From assembly GCA_031552735.1 (NCBI GenBank), contig JAVBMF010000015.1, positions 33,127 to 97,126 of the forward strand: 64,000 nucleotides of DNA, in the 5' to 3' direction. The DNA comes from JAVBUY01 sp031552735 (GTDB lineage: Bacteria > Bacillota > Clostridia > Christensenellales > Aristaeellaceae). The first letter of the stretch is position 1, and every line of letters begins with the position of its first letter. The notes under the pieces are model-generated. The model did not search any database. It was not told the origin of the DNA and was given only the letters and a program-made list of their open reading frames with translations. Made by a program: the position numbers and the translations under genes. Below are positions 24,681 to 33,291 of this stretch, piece by piece.

Positions 24681-26081
24681 ATGGACGGCGAGGTATTCTA
24701 CAGCATCGGCTTGGATATCGGCACGACCACGACGCAGTGCGTGCTCTCCAGCATGCGCATTGTCAACGCTGCGCCTGCTTTTTCCGTGCCCCGCTACCAG
24801 ATCGTGGACAAGCGCGTGCTCCACCGTGCTCCGCGCCGCTTGACGCCCATGCTCTCCGCTGATACAATACAGATAGACATCATACGCGGGTGGCTGGACG
24901 AAGCCTTCCGTGCATCCGGTATATCGCCAAGCCAGATCAAGGCTGGTGCGGTGATCCTCACCGGCGAAACCGCGCGCAAGCGCAATGCCCGTGCGGTCGC
25001 CGAGTCACTTGCCGGGCTGGCCGGGGAATTTGTCGTCGCCACTGCCGGTCCCATTCTTGAATCGGTGCTCGCCGGGCGCGGTTCCGGCGCGGACGAGATT
25101 TCCCGCCAGCGCGGGCAGCGCGTGCTCAATCTGGATATCGGCGGCGGCACCACCAATCTTTGCTTGTTTGACGGCGGCGACCCAGTCGAAACCGGCTGCC
25201 TGCGCATCGGTGGCCGCCTGTTGCGCCGCGATCCCTCCACCGGTATTGTGCGCTTGTGCGCCCAGCCCATGATCGATGTCGCCAACGATGTCGGCGTTTC
25301 GGTCGCCGAGGGCTCGGTGCTGCCGCTGCCCGGGCTCATCCGCATCATCGCCCGCTCGGTAGAACTACTGGAAGAGTCCGCCGGGCTGCGCCCCGAGACA
25401 CCGCTGTATCGTTCGCTGCTGTTGGAGCACGGCCTGCCACAAACCGCGCGCGCCGACCTGTTCACCTTCTCCGGCGGCGTCGCCGACTGCCTCTATGGCA
25501 GCGAGCCCGATCCCATGTTCGCCGATGATGTTGGCTATCTGCTTGGCCGTTCGTTGGCCGGTTCTCGCTTTTTCACGGCGGGGCGCGTGCTCCGCCCTGC
25601 TGAAACCACGCATGCTACGGTGATCGGCGCCGGAATATTCAGCGTCAGCCTATCGGGCAGCACCACTGTGGTGGAGCGTGCTCCGCTGCCGATTCACAAT
25701 CTCGCGGTGGGGCGCGTCAAGCTGGACTCCCCCCCGGACATCGCGCATATACGTGACCGCGTCGCAAAACTGCGCGAGATGATGGACGAGCCGTTCGCCA
25801 TCGGTTTTACCGGCTGGAGCAACCCTCGCTATGACGACATCGAGGCCATGGCCGCGCAGCTTGCACCCTTGCTCCCCACCGACACCGTTTGCCCGGTGAT
25901 CGTCATCGAGCACGACATTGCCAAGGCGCTCGGCCAAGCGCTGCAACGCCTGCGCGGCGGCAATCCGCCGCTGGTGTGCATCGATGGCATCCGCCTGGCG
26001 ATCGGCGACCGCATTGATATCGGCGTGCCCATGGGCGGCGGCTCCGCACTGCCGGTGGTCATCAAGACGCTTGCGCTATAG
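24681..26081 (+). CDS. eutA: Ethanolamine ammonia-lyase reactivating factor EutA
   Basis: 466 residues. ASKHA-type ATPase: the phosphate-1 loop IGLDIGTTTTQCVL is at the N terminus and a second motif, LNLDIGGGTTNLCLFDGG, lies near residue 150. EutA removes damaged cobalamin from EutBC and lets fresh adenosylcobalamin bind. The ATG at 24681 is chosen for GCGAGGAG 7 nt upstream. It is the first gene of the microcompartment operon. Confidence 0.93.
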   Translation: MDGEVFYSIGLDIGTTTTQCVLSSMRIVNAAPAFSVPRYQIVDKRVLHRAPRRLTPMLSADTIQIDIIRGWLDEAFRASGISPSQIKAGAVILTGETARKRNARAVAESLAGLAGEFVVATAGPILESVLAGRGSGADEISRQRGQRVLNLDIGGGTTNLCLFDGGDPVETGCLRIGGRLLRRDPSTGIVRLCAQPMIDVANDVGVSVAEGSVLPLPGLIRIIARSVELLEESAGLRPETPLYRSLLLEHGLPQTARADLFTFSGGVADCLYGSEPDPMFADDVGYLLGRSLAGSRFFTAGRVLRPAETTHATVIGAGIFSVSLSGSTTVVERAPLPIHNLAVGRVKLDSPPDIAHIRDRVAKLREMMDEPFAIGFTGWSNPRYDDIEAMAAQLAPLLPTDTVCPVIVIEHDIAKALGQALQRLRGGNPPLVCIDGIRLAIGDRIDIGVPMGGGSALPVVIKTLAL

Positions 26082-26104
26082 CCTGCGCGAAAGGAGATCG
26101 GCTC

Positions 26105-27460
26105 GTGAAACTCTCCACACAGCTTTTCGGACAAAACTACACCTTCCAAACGCTGGCCGAGGTACTGGGCAAAGCCAATGAGCCCAAGTCCGGCGACCGG
26201 TTGGCCGGTCTGGCCGCCGAAACCCCGCGCGAGCGCGTGGCCGCGCGCATTGTGCTGTCCGAGCTGACCGTGCGCGATATCACCGAGCACCCCGCCGTCC
26301 CCTACGAGCAGGACGAGGTGACGCGCATCATCATCGACGGCATCAATCAGAGCATCTATCGCGAGCTGGCCGACTGGACCATCGGCGAACTGCGCGAGCG
26401 CATCCTTGCCGCCGACGGCGCACGCATCGTGCGCATCGGTCGCGGACTGACCAGCGAAGCGATCGCCGCGGTGACCAAACTGATGGGCAATCTGGACCTG
26501 ATGACAGCCGCCAGCAAGATCGAGGTGCTGGCTACCTGCGTCACCACCATTGGCATGCCAGGCACGCTCAGCGCGCGCCTGCAACCCAACCACCCCACCG
26601 ACGATCTGACCGGCATCACCGCCTCACTGCTGGAGGGCTTGTCCTACGGTGTCGGCGACGCAGTGATTGGCTTAAACCCGGTGGACGCCAGCGAGGCGTC
26701 GGTCGCCGCCATCCTGCACCGCTTTGACGAAATCAAGCGCAAGTATGAAATTCCCACGCAACAGTGCGTGCTCGCGCATGTCACCACACAGATGGACGCG
26801 GTGCGCAAGGGCGCGCCCAGCGACCTGATCTTCCAAAGCATCGCGGGCACACAAAAGGGCAACGAGGCCTTCGGCATCAACGCTGCCATGCTCGCCGAGG
26901 CGCAGGCGCTGATGCGCACCGAGGGCACTGCGCATGGCCCCAACGTGCTTTACTTCGAAACCGGGCAGGGCAGCGAATTGTCCAGTGACGCGCACTATGG
27001 CCACGATCAACTGATCATGGAGGCGCGCTGCTATGGCTTCGCGCGACACTATGCGCCTTTCCTGGTCAATACGGTGGTCGGCTTCATTGGGCCAGAGTAC
27101 CTCTACGACAGCCGCGAGGTCATCCGCGCCGGGCTGGAGGATCACTTCATGGGCAAACTGTCCGGCCTGCCGATGGGTTGCGACTGCTGCTACACCAACC
27201 ACATGCAGGCCACGCAAAACGACATCGAGAACTTGATGACGCTGCTGACTGCCGCAGGCAGCACATATTTCATCGGCGTACCGCATGCCGACGATGTCAT
27301 GCTCAACTATCAGTCCACCGGCTACCATGATGTGGCCGCGGTACGCGAGCTGCTCCATAGGGAGCCGATCGCGGCATTTTCGGCGTGGCTGGCACGCTGG
27401 GGCATCTGGCAGGATGGAAAGTTGGGACCCGCCGCTGGCGATGCTTCCATCTTTCTGTAG
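26105..27460 (+). CDS. eutB: Ethanolamine ammonia-lyase large subunit
   Basis: 451 residues, full length. TIM-barrel subunit with YFETGQGSELSSDAHYGHD and MGCDCCYTNHMQATQND, both characteristic of EutB. With EutC it converts ethanolamine to acetaldehyde and ammonia by an adenosylcobalamin radical mechanism. GTG start with AAAGGAGA 8 nt upstream. EutC follows after 12 nt. Confidence 0.97.
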   Translation: MKLSTQLFGQNYTFQTLAEVLGKANEPKSGDRLAGLAAETPRERVAARIVLSELTVRDITEHPAVPYEQDEVTRIIIDGINQSIYRELADWTIGELRERILAADGARIVRIGRGLTSEAIAAVTKLMGNLDLMTAASKIEVLATCVTTIGMPGTLSARLQPNHPTDDLTGITASLLEGLSYGVGDAVIGLNPVDASEASVAAILHRFDEIKRKYEIPTQQCVLAHVTTQMDAVRKGAPSDLIFQSIAGTQKGNEAFGINAAMLAEAQALMRTEGTAHGPNVLYFETGQGSELSSDAHYGHDQLIMEARCYGFARHYAPFLVNTVVGFIGPEYLYDSREVIRAGLEDHFMGKLSGLPMGCDCCYTNHMQATQNDIENLMTLLTAAGSTYFIGVPHADDVMLNYQSTGYHDVAAVRELLHREPIAAFSAWLARWGIWQDGKLGPAAGDASIFL

Positions 27461-27472
27461 AAAGGAGCACCC

Positions 27473-28330
27473 ATGGAAGAATCAAGCATTCAAGAAATCG
27501 TTGATCGCGTGCTCCGATCGCTGGAGCCGACGCAAGAGAGCATGCTCCCGCAGCAATCATCCGCAGCCGATACTGCGCGCGACCTGACCGCCACCGACAT
27601 ACGTACCCAGATGCTGGTGGATCACCCGCATGACCGAGAGGCGTTCCTGTCGATGAAAGCGCACACGCCCGCCCGGTTGGGTGTCGGCCGCGCCGGAGCA
27701 CGCTATCGCACACAAACCATGCTCCGCTTTGCCGCCGACCACGCCGCCGCGCAAGATGCTGTATTCAGCGACGTACCCGACGCGCTGCTTGCTCAGCTGG
27801 GCTGGAAGCATTACCAAACCACCTGCGATTCGCGCGACGAGTTTCTGACCCGCCCGGACAAAGGCCGCGCCTTTTCGCCCGACACGCTGGCGCACATCAA
27901 GCAGGACACCGGCACGCCGCCGCGCGTGTTCCTCTATGTCGCCGATGGTCTGTCCTCCAGCGCGGTGATCGCCAACGCGGCGGACATCGTCAAGACCGTG
28001 CAAAAGGGTCTGGAGGGCTATGGTGTCACAGTATCGCAGCCCATCTTTGTGCAGTATGGCCGCGTCGGCTCCATGGACGCGCTGGGCGACGCCATCGGCT
28101 CGGAGGTATTCTGCGTGTTCTTGGGCGAGCGTCCCGGTCTGGTCACCGCAGAGAGCATGAGCGCCTATATCGCCTACCGTCCGACCGTCGGCATGCCGGA
28201 AAGTCGCCGCACTGTGCTGGCCAACATCCATCGTGGCGGCACGCAAGCAGTCGAGGCCGGTGCGCACATTGTCGATGTGATCCGCAAAATGCTGGAGCAA
28301 AAAGCAAGCGGGCTGGACCTTACGCTATAA
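27473..28330 (+). CDS. eutC: Ethanolamine ammonia-lyase small subunit with N-terminal encapsulation helix
   Basis: 285 residues. The cobalamin-binding catalytic core (from about residue 95) has FLTRPDKGRAFSPDTLAHIK, FLGERPGLVTAESMSAYI and NIHRGGTQAVEAGAHIVDVI. The first 16 residues (SSIQEIVDRVLRSLE) form an amphipathic helix followed by a flexible Ser/Gln linker, the usual form of a microcompartment-targeting peptide. AAAGGAG RBS. Confidence 0.97.
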   Translation: MEESSIQEIVDRVLRSLEPTQESMLPQQSSAADTARDLTATDIRTQMLVDHPHDREAFLSMKAHTPARLGVGRAGARYRTQTMLRFAADHAAAQDAVFSDVPDALLAQLGWKHYQTTCDSRDEFLTRPDKGRAFSPDTLAHIKQDTGTPPRVFLYVADGLSSSAVIANAADIVKTVQKGLEGYGVTVSQPIFVQYGRVGSMDALGDAIGSEVFCVFLGERPGLVTAESMSAYIAYRPTVGMPESRRTVLANIHRGGTQAVEAGAHIVDVIRKMLEQKASGLDLTL

Positions 28331-28343
28331 ATTGGAGGTTGCC

Positions 28344-29003
28344 ATGCGAGGAGACGCATTGCGTGCCCAGGTGCTTTCATCTCGGATCATTCCGCAGGTG
28401 GACGCCGCGTTGCGCGAAAAATTCTCGCTGCTGCCCCATGAGCGCGCGCTGGGCCTGCTGACCTGCGATAGCGATGACGTCGGCTACACCGCACTGGATG
28501 AGGCCACCAAGAAAGCCGCCGTGCGCGTGGTCTACGCGCAGTCCATGTACGCGGGTGCGGCCAATGCCAACACCAAGCTGGCCGGTGAGTTTCTGGGCAT
28601 CCTGTCCGGCGAGTCACCGGAGGACATCCGCAGCGGTCTAGCCGCCGCTGCCTATTGCATTCGCAGCGGCGCCAGCTTTTACAGCGCCAACGACGACGAT
28701 TCCATCCCTTACTTTGCGCACTGCATCTCGCGCGTTGGCACCTATCTCAGCGAATCGGCGGGCATTCCTGCCGGTTCCAGCCTCGCCTATCTGATCGCGC
28801 CGCCGCTGGAATCCATGTTCGCGCTGGATGCGGCGCTGAAGGCCGCTACCGTAACCATGGTCGCATTTTACGGCCCGCCCTCGCCGACCAACTTTGGCGG
28901 CGCGCTGCTCGCCGGTTCACAGTCGGATTGTCAGGCCGCGTGTCAGGCCTTTGCGCAGGCTGTGCAGCAGGTGGCATCCGCCCCGCAGGAAGAAGGAGTG
29001 TAA
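28344..29003 (+). CDS. eutL: Microcompartment trimeric shell protein EutL
   Basis: 219 residues. Two tandem BMC domains in the EutL arrangement: RIIPQVDAALREKFSLLPHERALGL and the second-half SAGIPAGSSLAYLIAPPLESMFALD. EutL trimers have a gated central pore and bind ethanolamine. Start at the ATG after TTGGAGGTTGCC (GGAGG). It lies just downstream of eutC, as in other Firmicutes. Confidence 0.95.
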   Translation: MRGDALRAQVLSSRIIPQVDAALREKFSLLPHERALGLLTCDSDDVGYTALDEATKKAAVRVVYAQSMYAGAANANTKLAGEFLGILSGESPEDIRSGLAAAAYCIRSGASFYSANDDDSIPYFAHCISRVGTYLSESAGIPAGSSLAYLIAPPLESMFALDAALKAATVTMVAFYGPPSPTNFGGALLAGSQSDCQAACQAFAQAVQQVASAPQEEGV

Positions 29004-29006
29004 CCC

Positions 29007-29522
29007 ATGACCGCACTTGGGATGATCGAAACCATCGGCCTGGTATCGGCGCTGGAAGCCGCCGACGCGGGGCTGAAAGCCGCCGCTGTGCGTCTGCTGG
29101 GCACCGATTATGTGCGCGGTGGGCTGGTGATGGTGCGTTTTTCCGGCGAGGTAGCCGCCGTGCAAGCGGCGGTTGATGCCGGAGCACAGGCGGCGCAGCG
29201 CATTGGCAAGGTATTCAGCGCGCATGTGATCGCGCGCGCCATGCCGGAGGTTGTGAGCATGCTCCTGGATCAAGGCGACTGCCCGCACGCCGAAAACTCC
29301 GGCTGCGCTAGCTGCGGCGCGTGCGAGGGGGCGAAGCGCGAGGCAAAAGAACACAAAGCGCCCGCAATCTCACCCCATTACGAGGACTGGACCGTGCTGA
29401 AACTGCGCCAGCATGTGCGCGAACTGCCCGGGTTCCCCCTATCGCCCAACGAAATCCGCTTCGCGCGCAAGGATGAACTTCTCAGCGCGCTGGCGATATG
29501 GAAAGCGCAGCGCAATACCTGA
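29007..29522 (+). CDS. BMC-domain shell protein with Cys-rich linker and C-terminal SAP-like helical domain (PduK-like)
   Basis: 171 residues. A standard hexameric BMC domain (1-88; LGMIETIGLVSALEAADAGLKAA, split by helix) is followed by a linker with four Cys in the pattern C-x7-C-x2-C-x2-C (residues about 92-105), capable of Fe-S or Zn binding. A C-terminal ~45-residue domain (VLKLRQHVRELPGF, then RKDELLSALAIW) looks like SAP/HeH-type helices found in nucleic-acid-binding proteins. EutK has a winged-helix tail and PduK a Cys tail; this protein combines both features. Confidence 0.8.
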   Translation: MTALGMIETIGLVSALEAADAGLKAAAVRLLGTDYVRGGLVMVRFSGEVAAVQAAVDAGAQAAQRIGKVFSAHVIARAMPEVVSMLLDQGDCPHAENSGCASCGACEGAKREAKEHKAPAISPHYEDWTVLKLRQHVRELPGFPLSPNEIRFARKDELLSALAIWKAQRNT

Positions 29523-29551
29523 CGACACATCCGCAATGAGAGGTGATGCAT

Positions 29552-31006
29552 ATGGACCTGGATCGCGATCTCGCGTCGGTTCAGGAAGCGCGCGACCTTG
29601 TGCGTGCCGCGCGCGCCGCGCAGGCGCAGCTTGCCCAGATGACGCAGCAGCAGGTTGACGCCATTGTCGCGCGCATGTCCGAGGCGGCGGCGGCGCAGGC
29701 CGAGCCGCTGGCGCGCATGGCGGTGGAAGAAACCGGCTTTGGCGTCGTGCAGGACAAGATCACCAAGAATCGCTTTGCCGCGCTCAAGGTCTATGAGTCG
29801 ATCCGCGATGTGCGCACCATGGGCATCATCCACGACGACACAGCGCGCAAAATCATCGAAGCCGCCGTGCCGGTCGGCGTGGTCGCCGGGCTGGTGCCCA
29901 GCACCAACCCCACCTCCACCGCGATATTCAAGTCGCTGATCTCGGTCAAGGCGGGCAATGCGGTGGTGTTTTCGCCGCATCCGGGCGCGGTGCGCTGCAT
30001 TGGCGAAGCGGTACGCATCCTGCGCGAAGCGGCGTGCTCCGCCGGTGCTCCCGAGGGGCTGATCGCCACCATGACCATCCCCACCGTGCAGGGGACGAAT
30101 GAGCTGATGCGTCTGTCGGATATGATCCTGGCCACCGGTGGTTCCGCGATGGTCAAGGCGGCATACTCCTCCGGCACGCCCGCGCTGGGCGTCGGACCGG
30201 GCAACGTCCCCGCTTTTATCGAGCGCACAGCCGATATCCCCGCCGCTGTACGCCGCATCTTCGCCAGCAAAACCTTCGACAATGGCACGATCTGCGCTTC
30301 CGAGCAGGCCATCGTCACAGAGCAGTGCGTCAAAGACGAGGTGCTCGCCGAAATCAAGCGGCAGGGCGGTTACTTTGTCAGCGGCGACGATGCCAAGAAA
30401 TTCGAGCGCGTCATCCTGCATCCCTCGGGCAGCGGCGTCAACCCCAAGATTGTAGGCCGCAGCGCCATCACCATCGCCGAGATGGCCGGTGTGCGCGTGC
30501 CCGCCGATACGCGCGTCATCCTCTGCGAACAGGAGCACGTCGGCAAAGCGTATCCCTTTACGATCGAGAAGCTTTCGCCTTTGCTCGCGTTCTTTGTGGA
30601 ACCAGACTGGCGCGCGGCGTGCGATCGCTGCATCGAACTGCTCCGGTTTGACGGTGTCGGTCACTCCATGGCCATCCACACCGCCAATTCGGAACTGGTG
30701 CGCACCTTCCTCACCGCCAAGCCGGTTTCACGCCTGCTGGTCAATGTCGGCTCCACGCTGGGCGCTATCGGCGCCACCACCGCGCTCAAGCCGTCGCTGA
30801 CCTTAGGCTGCGGCGCGGTTGGCGGCTCGGCCACCAGCGATAACGTGACGGTCACGCACCTGTTCCAGATACGGCGCGCGGCCTATGGGCTGTCCGATGA
30901 GGGCGCGGCGCAAACCCCATCCCCCGCCCCCATTGCGGCGCCGTCCGCAAACAAATCCGACATCGACGGCATTGTCGAAGCCGTGCTGCGCGAACTGCGC
31001 GGCTGA
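29552..31006 (+). CDS. eutE: CoA-acylating acetaldehyde dehydrogenase with C-terminal encapsulation helix
   Basis: 484 residues. Aldehyde-dehydrogenase superfamily, EutE/PduP branch: VVAGLVPSTNPTSTAIFKSL, PGAVRCIGEAVRILREAAC, TGGSAMVKAAYSSGTPALG and FDNGTICASEQAIV with the catalytic Cys. It makes acetyl-CoA from acetaldehyde inside the compartment. After a Pro/Ala linker the protein ends KSDIDGIVEAVLRELRG, an amphipathic helix matching the encapsulation helices of EutC and PduL. In PduP the helix is N-terminal. Start at the ATG 6 nt after GAGAGGTG. Confidence 0.94.
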   Translation: MDLDRDLASVQEARDLVRAARAAQAQLAQMTQQQVDAIVARMSEAAAAQAEPLARMAVEETGFGVVQDKITKNRFAALKVYESIRDVRTMGIIHDDTARKIIEAAVPVGVVAGLVPSTNPTSTAIFKSLISVKAGNAVVFSPHPGAVRCIGEAVRILREAACSAGAPEGLIATMTIPTVQGTNELMRLSDMILATGGSAMVKAAYSSGTPALGVGPGNVPAFIERTADIPAAVRRIFASKTFDNGTICASEQAIVTEQCVKDEVLAEIKRQGGYFVSGDDAKKFERVILHPSGSGVNPKIVGRSAITIAEMAGVRVPADTRVILCEQEHVGKAYPFTIEKLSPLLAFFVEPDWRAACDRCIELLRFDGVGHSMAIHTANSELVRTFLTAKPVSRLLVNVGSTLGAIGATTALKPSLTLGCGAVGGSATSDNVTVTHLFQIRRAAYGLSDEGAAQTPSPAPIAAPSANKSDIDGIVEAVLRELRG

Positions 31007-31047
31007 TCATAGCTCACACCGCATAACACCACGAAGGAGGTTTTATC

Positions 31048-31341
31048 ATGGCTCGGGACAAAGACATCGCGCTGGGAATGGTGGAAACGAAGGGATTGGT
31101 CGGCTCTGTGGAAGCTGCCGACGCAATGGTCAAGGCAGCCAATGTATCGCTGATCGGCAAGGTGCACGTCGGCGGCGGACTGGTCACAGTGATGGTGCGC
31201 GGCGACGTCGGCGCGGTGAAGGCCGCCACCGATGCAGGCGCGGCTGCCGCGCAGCGCGTGGGCGAGCTGGTTTCTGTGCACGTCATTCCGCGTCCGCACG
31301 ACGATCTGGAGGCTATCCTGCCGCACCTGAACAAGGAATAA
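31048..31341 (+). CDS. eutM: Microcompartment hexameric shell protein EutM (copy 1)
   Basis: 97 residues. Single BMC domain, [20 protein letters not shown], split by AANVSLIGK and the pore loop [18 protein letters not shown]. It forms the flat hexagonal tiles of the shell. Very similar to the next gene. GAAGGAGG RBS. Confidence 0.96.
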   Translation: MARDKDIALGMVETKGLVGSVEAADAMVKAANVSLIGKVHVGGGLVTVMVRGDVGAVKAATDAGAAAAQRVGELVSVHVIPRPHDDLEAILPHLNKE

Positions 31342-31381
31342 AAGTGGATCACCGGCACGACCGGTTGAAAGGAGCAGTATT

Positions 31382-31663
31382 ATGGATATGATCGCTTTGG
31401 GTATGATTGAAACGCGGGGGTTGGTCGGCGCGATTGAGGCCGCCGACGCCATGGTGAAGGCGGCCAATGTCACGCTGATCGGCAAAGAGCACGTCGGCGG
31501 CGGACTGGTGACGGTGATGGTGCGCGGCGAGGTTGGCGCGGTCAAGGCCGCTGTGGATGCCGGTGCAGCCGCCGCGGAGCGCGTGGGCAACCTGGTCAGC
31601 CGTCACGTCATTCCGCGTCCGCATGACGATGTCAATGCCATTCTGCCCGCTGTCAAGAAGTAA
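31382..31663 (+). CDS. eutM: Microcompartment hexameric shell protein EutM (copy 2)
   Basis: 93 residues. Single BMC domain almost identical to copy 1 over [17 protein letters not shown] and HVIPRPHDD, so the pair arose by tandem duplication. The pore-loop sequence is kept. AAAGGAG RBS; 40 bp after copy 1. Confidence 0.96.
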   Translation: MDMIALGMIETRGLVGAIEAADAMVKAANVTLIGKEHVGGGLVTVMVRGEVGAVKAAVDAGAAAAERVGNLVSRHVIPRPHDDVNAILPAVKK

Positions 31664-31700
31664 TCCCCCGATACACGACGCATAGCAAGGAGGTTTGCCG

Positions 31701-32408
31701 TTGCGATACATCACCGAGTCCGATCTGCGCGAACAGTTTGCGCAGGGGTTGCCGGAACGGTATGATCTCCCGCCCGACGCCAAACTGACACCAGCCGCGC
31801 GGCAGTTTTTAATTGACCGTCGACTATTGCCGCTGGAAGGCGGCGCGCGGCCTGCCTTGGTCAGTGTTGCGCGCTCGGGCAAAAAGCCCGAGAACAAGAC
31901 GCATCTGGACGCGCATACGCTGGTGCGCAAGGATCACCCGCGCATCGTGCTGCGTGGCCTGCTCGACGCTTTGCAGGCCGACATCCTGTTGGCGCAAGTT
32001 GTCGCGTTGCAGCGTGGCCAGTCCGACTGCGCCCATTGGCTGGAGGACGCGCTGGTGCTGACGCGGCACGCGCTGGCCTGCGATGTCAAACAGACGCCGC
32101 TGCCGCCCTGGTCGCTGGATGGCATGACCGAGGCCGATGTGCACGACGCATCGCACCATCCAGAGCGCATCCTGCCCTCCGGTCACGCCATGCCCGCCGC
32201 CGCCGACGGCGAACTGGCCGCCCGCATGAATCAACTGCGCACGCGCGCGCGCCAGGCCGAAATCCAAGCGGTCGCCGCCTATGGCGATCAGCGCGGTGGC
32301 TGCGGCGAGTCGCTTGTGCTGGCGCTCAACCGCCTGTCCAGCTACTTCTATGTGTTGCAGCTGCGCGAAATTGCCGCTGCCCGACGGGAGGGACAACATG
32401 GATCGTAA
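31701..32408 (+). CDS. eutT: EutT-type ATP:cob(I)alamin adenosyltransferase without the metal-binding Cys cluster
   Basis: About 235 residues. N-terminal module YITESDLREQF, LTPAARQFL as in EutT, the THLDAHTLVRKDHPRIVLRG region and the C-terminal cobalamin adenosyltransferase helix LNRLSSYFYVLQLREIAA. It makes adenosylcobalamin for EutBC. The HxnCCxxC cluster of Salmonella EutT is not found. A metal-independent EutT class has been reported in Firmicutes such as Listeria. TTG start at 31701, the codon 7 nt after AAGGAGG. The 3' end overlaps pduL by 11 nt. Confidence 0.88.
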   Translation: MRYITESDLREQFAQGLPERYDLPPDAKLTPAARQFLIDRRLLPLEGGARPALVSVARSGKKPENKTHLDAHTLVRKDHPRIVLRGLLDALQADILLAQVVALQRGQSDCAHWLEDALVLTRHALACDVKQTPLPPWSLDGMTEADVHDASHHPERILPSGHAMPAAADGELAARMNQLRTRARQAEIQAVAAYGDQRGGCGESLVLALNRLSSYFYVLQLREIAAARREGQHGS

Positions 32409-33291
32409 GCAAGTCGAACAAGCTGTCCGCGCCGTGCTGGCCCGCATGGAGCCGTCGGTCACCGTGCCTGACAACGCGCCTGTTTCGCCACCGTCCACAC
32501 CTGTCCCGTCCGCCGCGCCCCTCTTTCCGGTCGAGGTTTCCGCGCGCCATGTGCATCTGTCAACCGCCGACGCGCGCGCCTTGTTCGGTCTGGATCAGTT
32601 GGAGCGGGACCGCGACCTGTCGCTGCCCGGGCAGTTTTTGAGCAAACAGCGCGTGCGCCTGATTGGGCCAAAGGGGACGATGGAGCACGTCGCTGTGCTG
32701 GGGCCGACACGCTCGTCCACGCAAATTGAGATTGCCGCTTCTGACGCGCGCCAGCTCGGCGTCCGCGCACCGGTACGCCTGTCCGGCGACACACAGGGCG
32801 CGGGCAGTCTGTACCTGCAAGCCGGTGACGCGCTTGTCAAAGCGGACGCAGCCATCGTCGCGCAGCGGCACCTGCACCTATCCCCCGCCGACGCCGCACG
32901 CATTGGCGCAAGCGATGGGCAGGCGCTCAACGTCCGCGTGCATGGGTCGCGCCCGGTCACCTTTGAGGCGGTGATCGCGCGCATCTCGCCGGAATTTCTC
33001 ACCACCCTGCACCTAGATACCGACGAGGCCAACGCGGCAGGCGTCGAGTCGGGCTGCACGTGCACTGTGATCGGTGCGTCGGACGCCGCACCCATCCAAA
33101 GTTCCACACCGGCCGCACCGGTCACACCCCATGCCTTCGAGGGCAAATTGCTGTCCGAGCGCGATGCCAAGGCGCTGGTCGCCACCGGGCTGACGACGCT
33201 GACGCTGCGCAGTGGACAGATCGCGACGCCGCTTGCGCTGGACGTGCTCCGCGCCGCTGGCGTTACGCTACATCGGGAGGGAACACCATGA
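32398..33291 (+). CDS. pduL: PduL-type phosphotransacylase with N-terminal encapsulation helix and C-terminal extra module
   Basis: 297 residues, longer than usual PduL (about 210-220). Residues 1-17 (DRKQVEQAVRAVLARME) are an encapsulation helix. The core has VSARHVHLSTADA and AQRHLHLSPADAARIG, the two metal-binding motifs. It turns acetyl-CoA into acetyl-phosphate and recycles CoA in the lumen. After a Ser/Pro/Ala linker the last ~50 residues (LLSERDAKALVATGL, IATPLALDVLRAAGV) resemble the N-terminal modules of EutQ and EutT. It replaces EutD. Confidence 0.92.
   Translation: MDRKQVEQAVRAVLARMEPSVTVPDNAPVSPPSTPVPSAAPLFPVEVSARHVHLSTADARALFGLDQLERDRDLSLPGQFLSKQRVRLIGPKGTMEHVAVLGPTRSSTQIEIAASDARQLGVRAPVRLSGDTQGAGSLYLQAGDALVKADAAIVAQRHLHLSPADAARIGASDGQALNVRVHGSRPVTFEAVIARISPEFLTTLHLDTDEANAAGVESGCTCTVIGASDAAPIQSSTPAAPVTPHAFEGKLLSERDAKALVATGLTTLTLRSGQIATPLALDVLRAAGVTLHREGTP

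Noticed and set aside
29007..29522. Naming this gene eutK outright.
   Set aside because: The C-terminal part does not clearly match the EutK winged helix and has a Cys-rich linker that EutK lacks; a descriptive call is safer.
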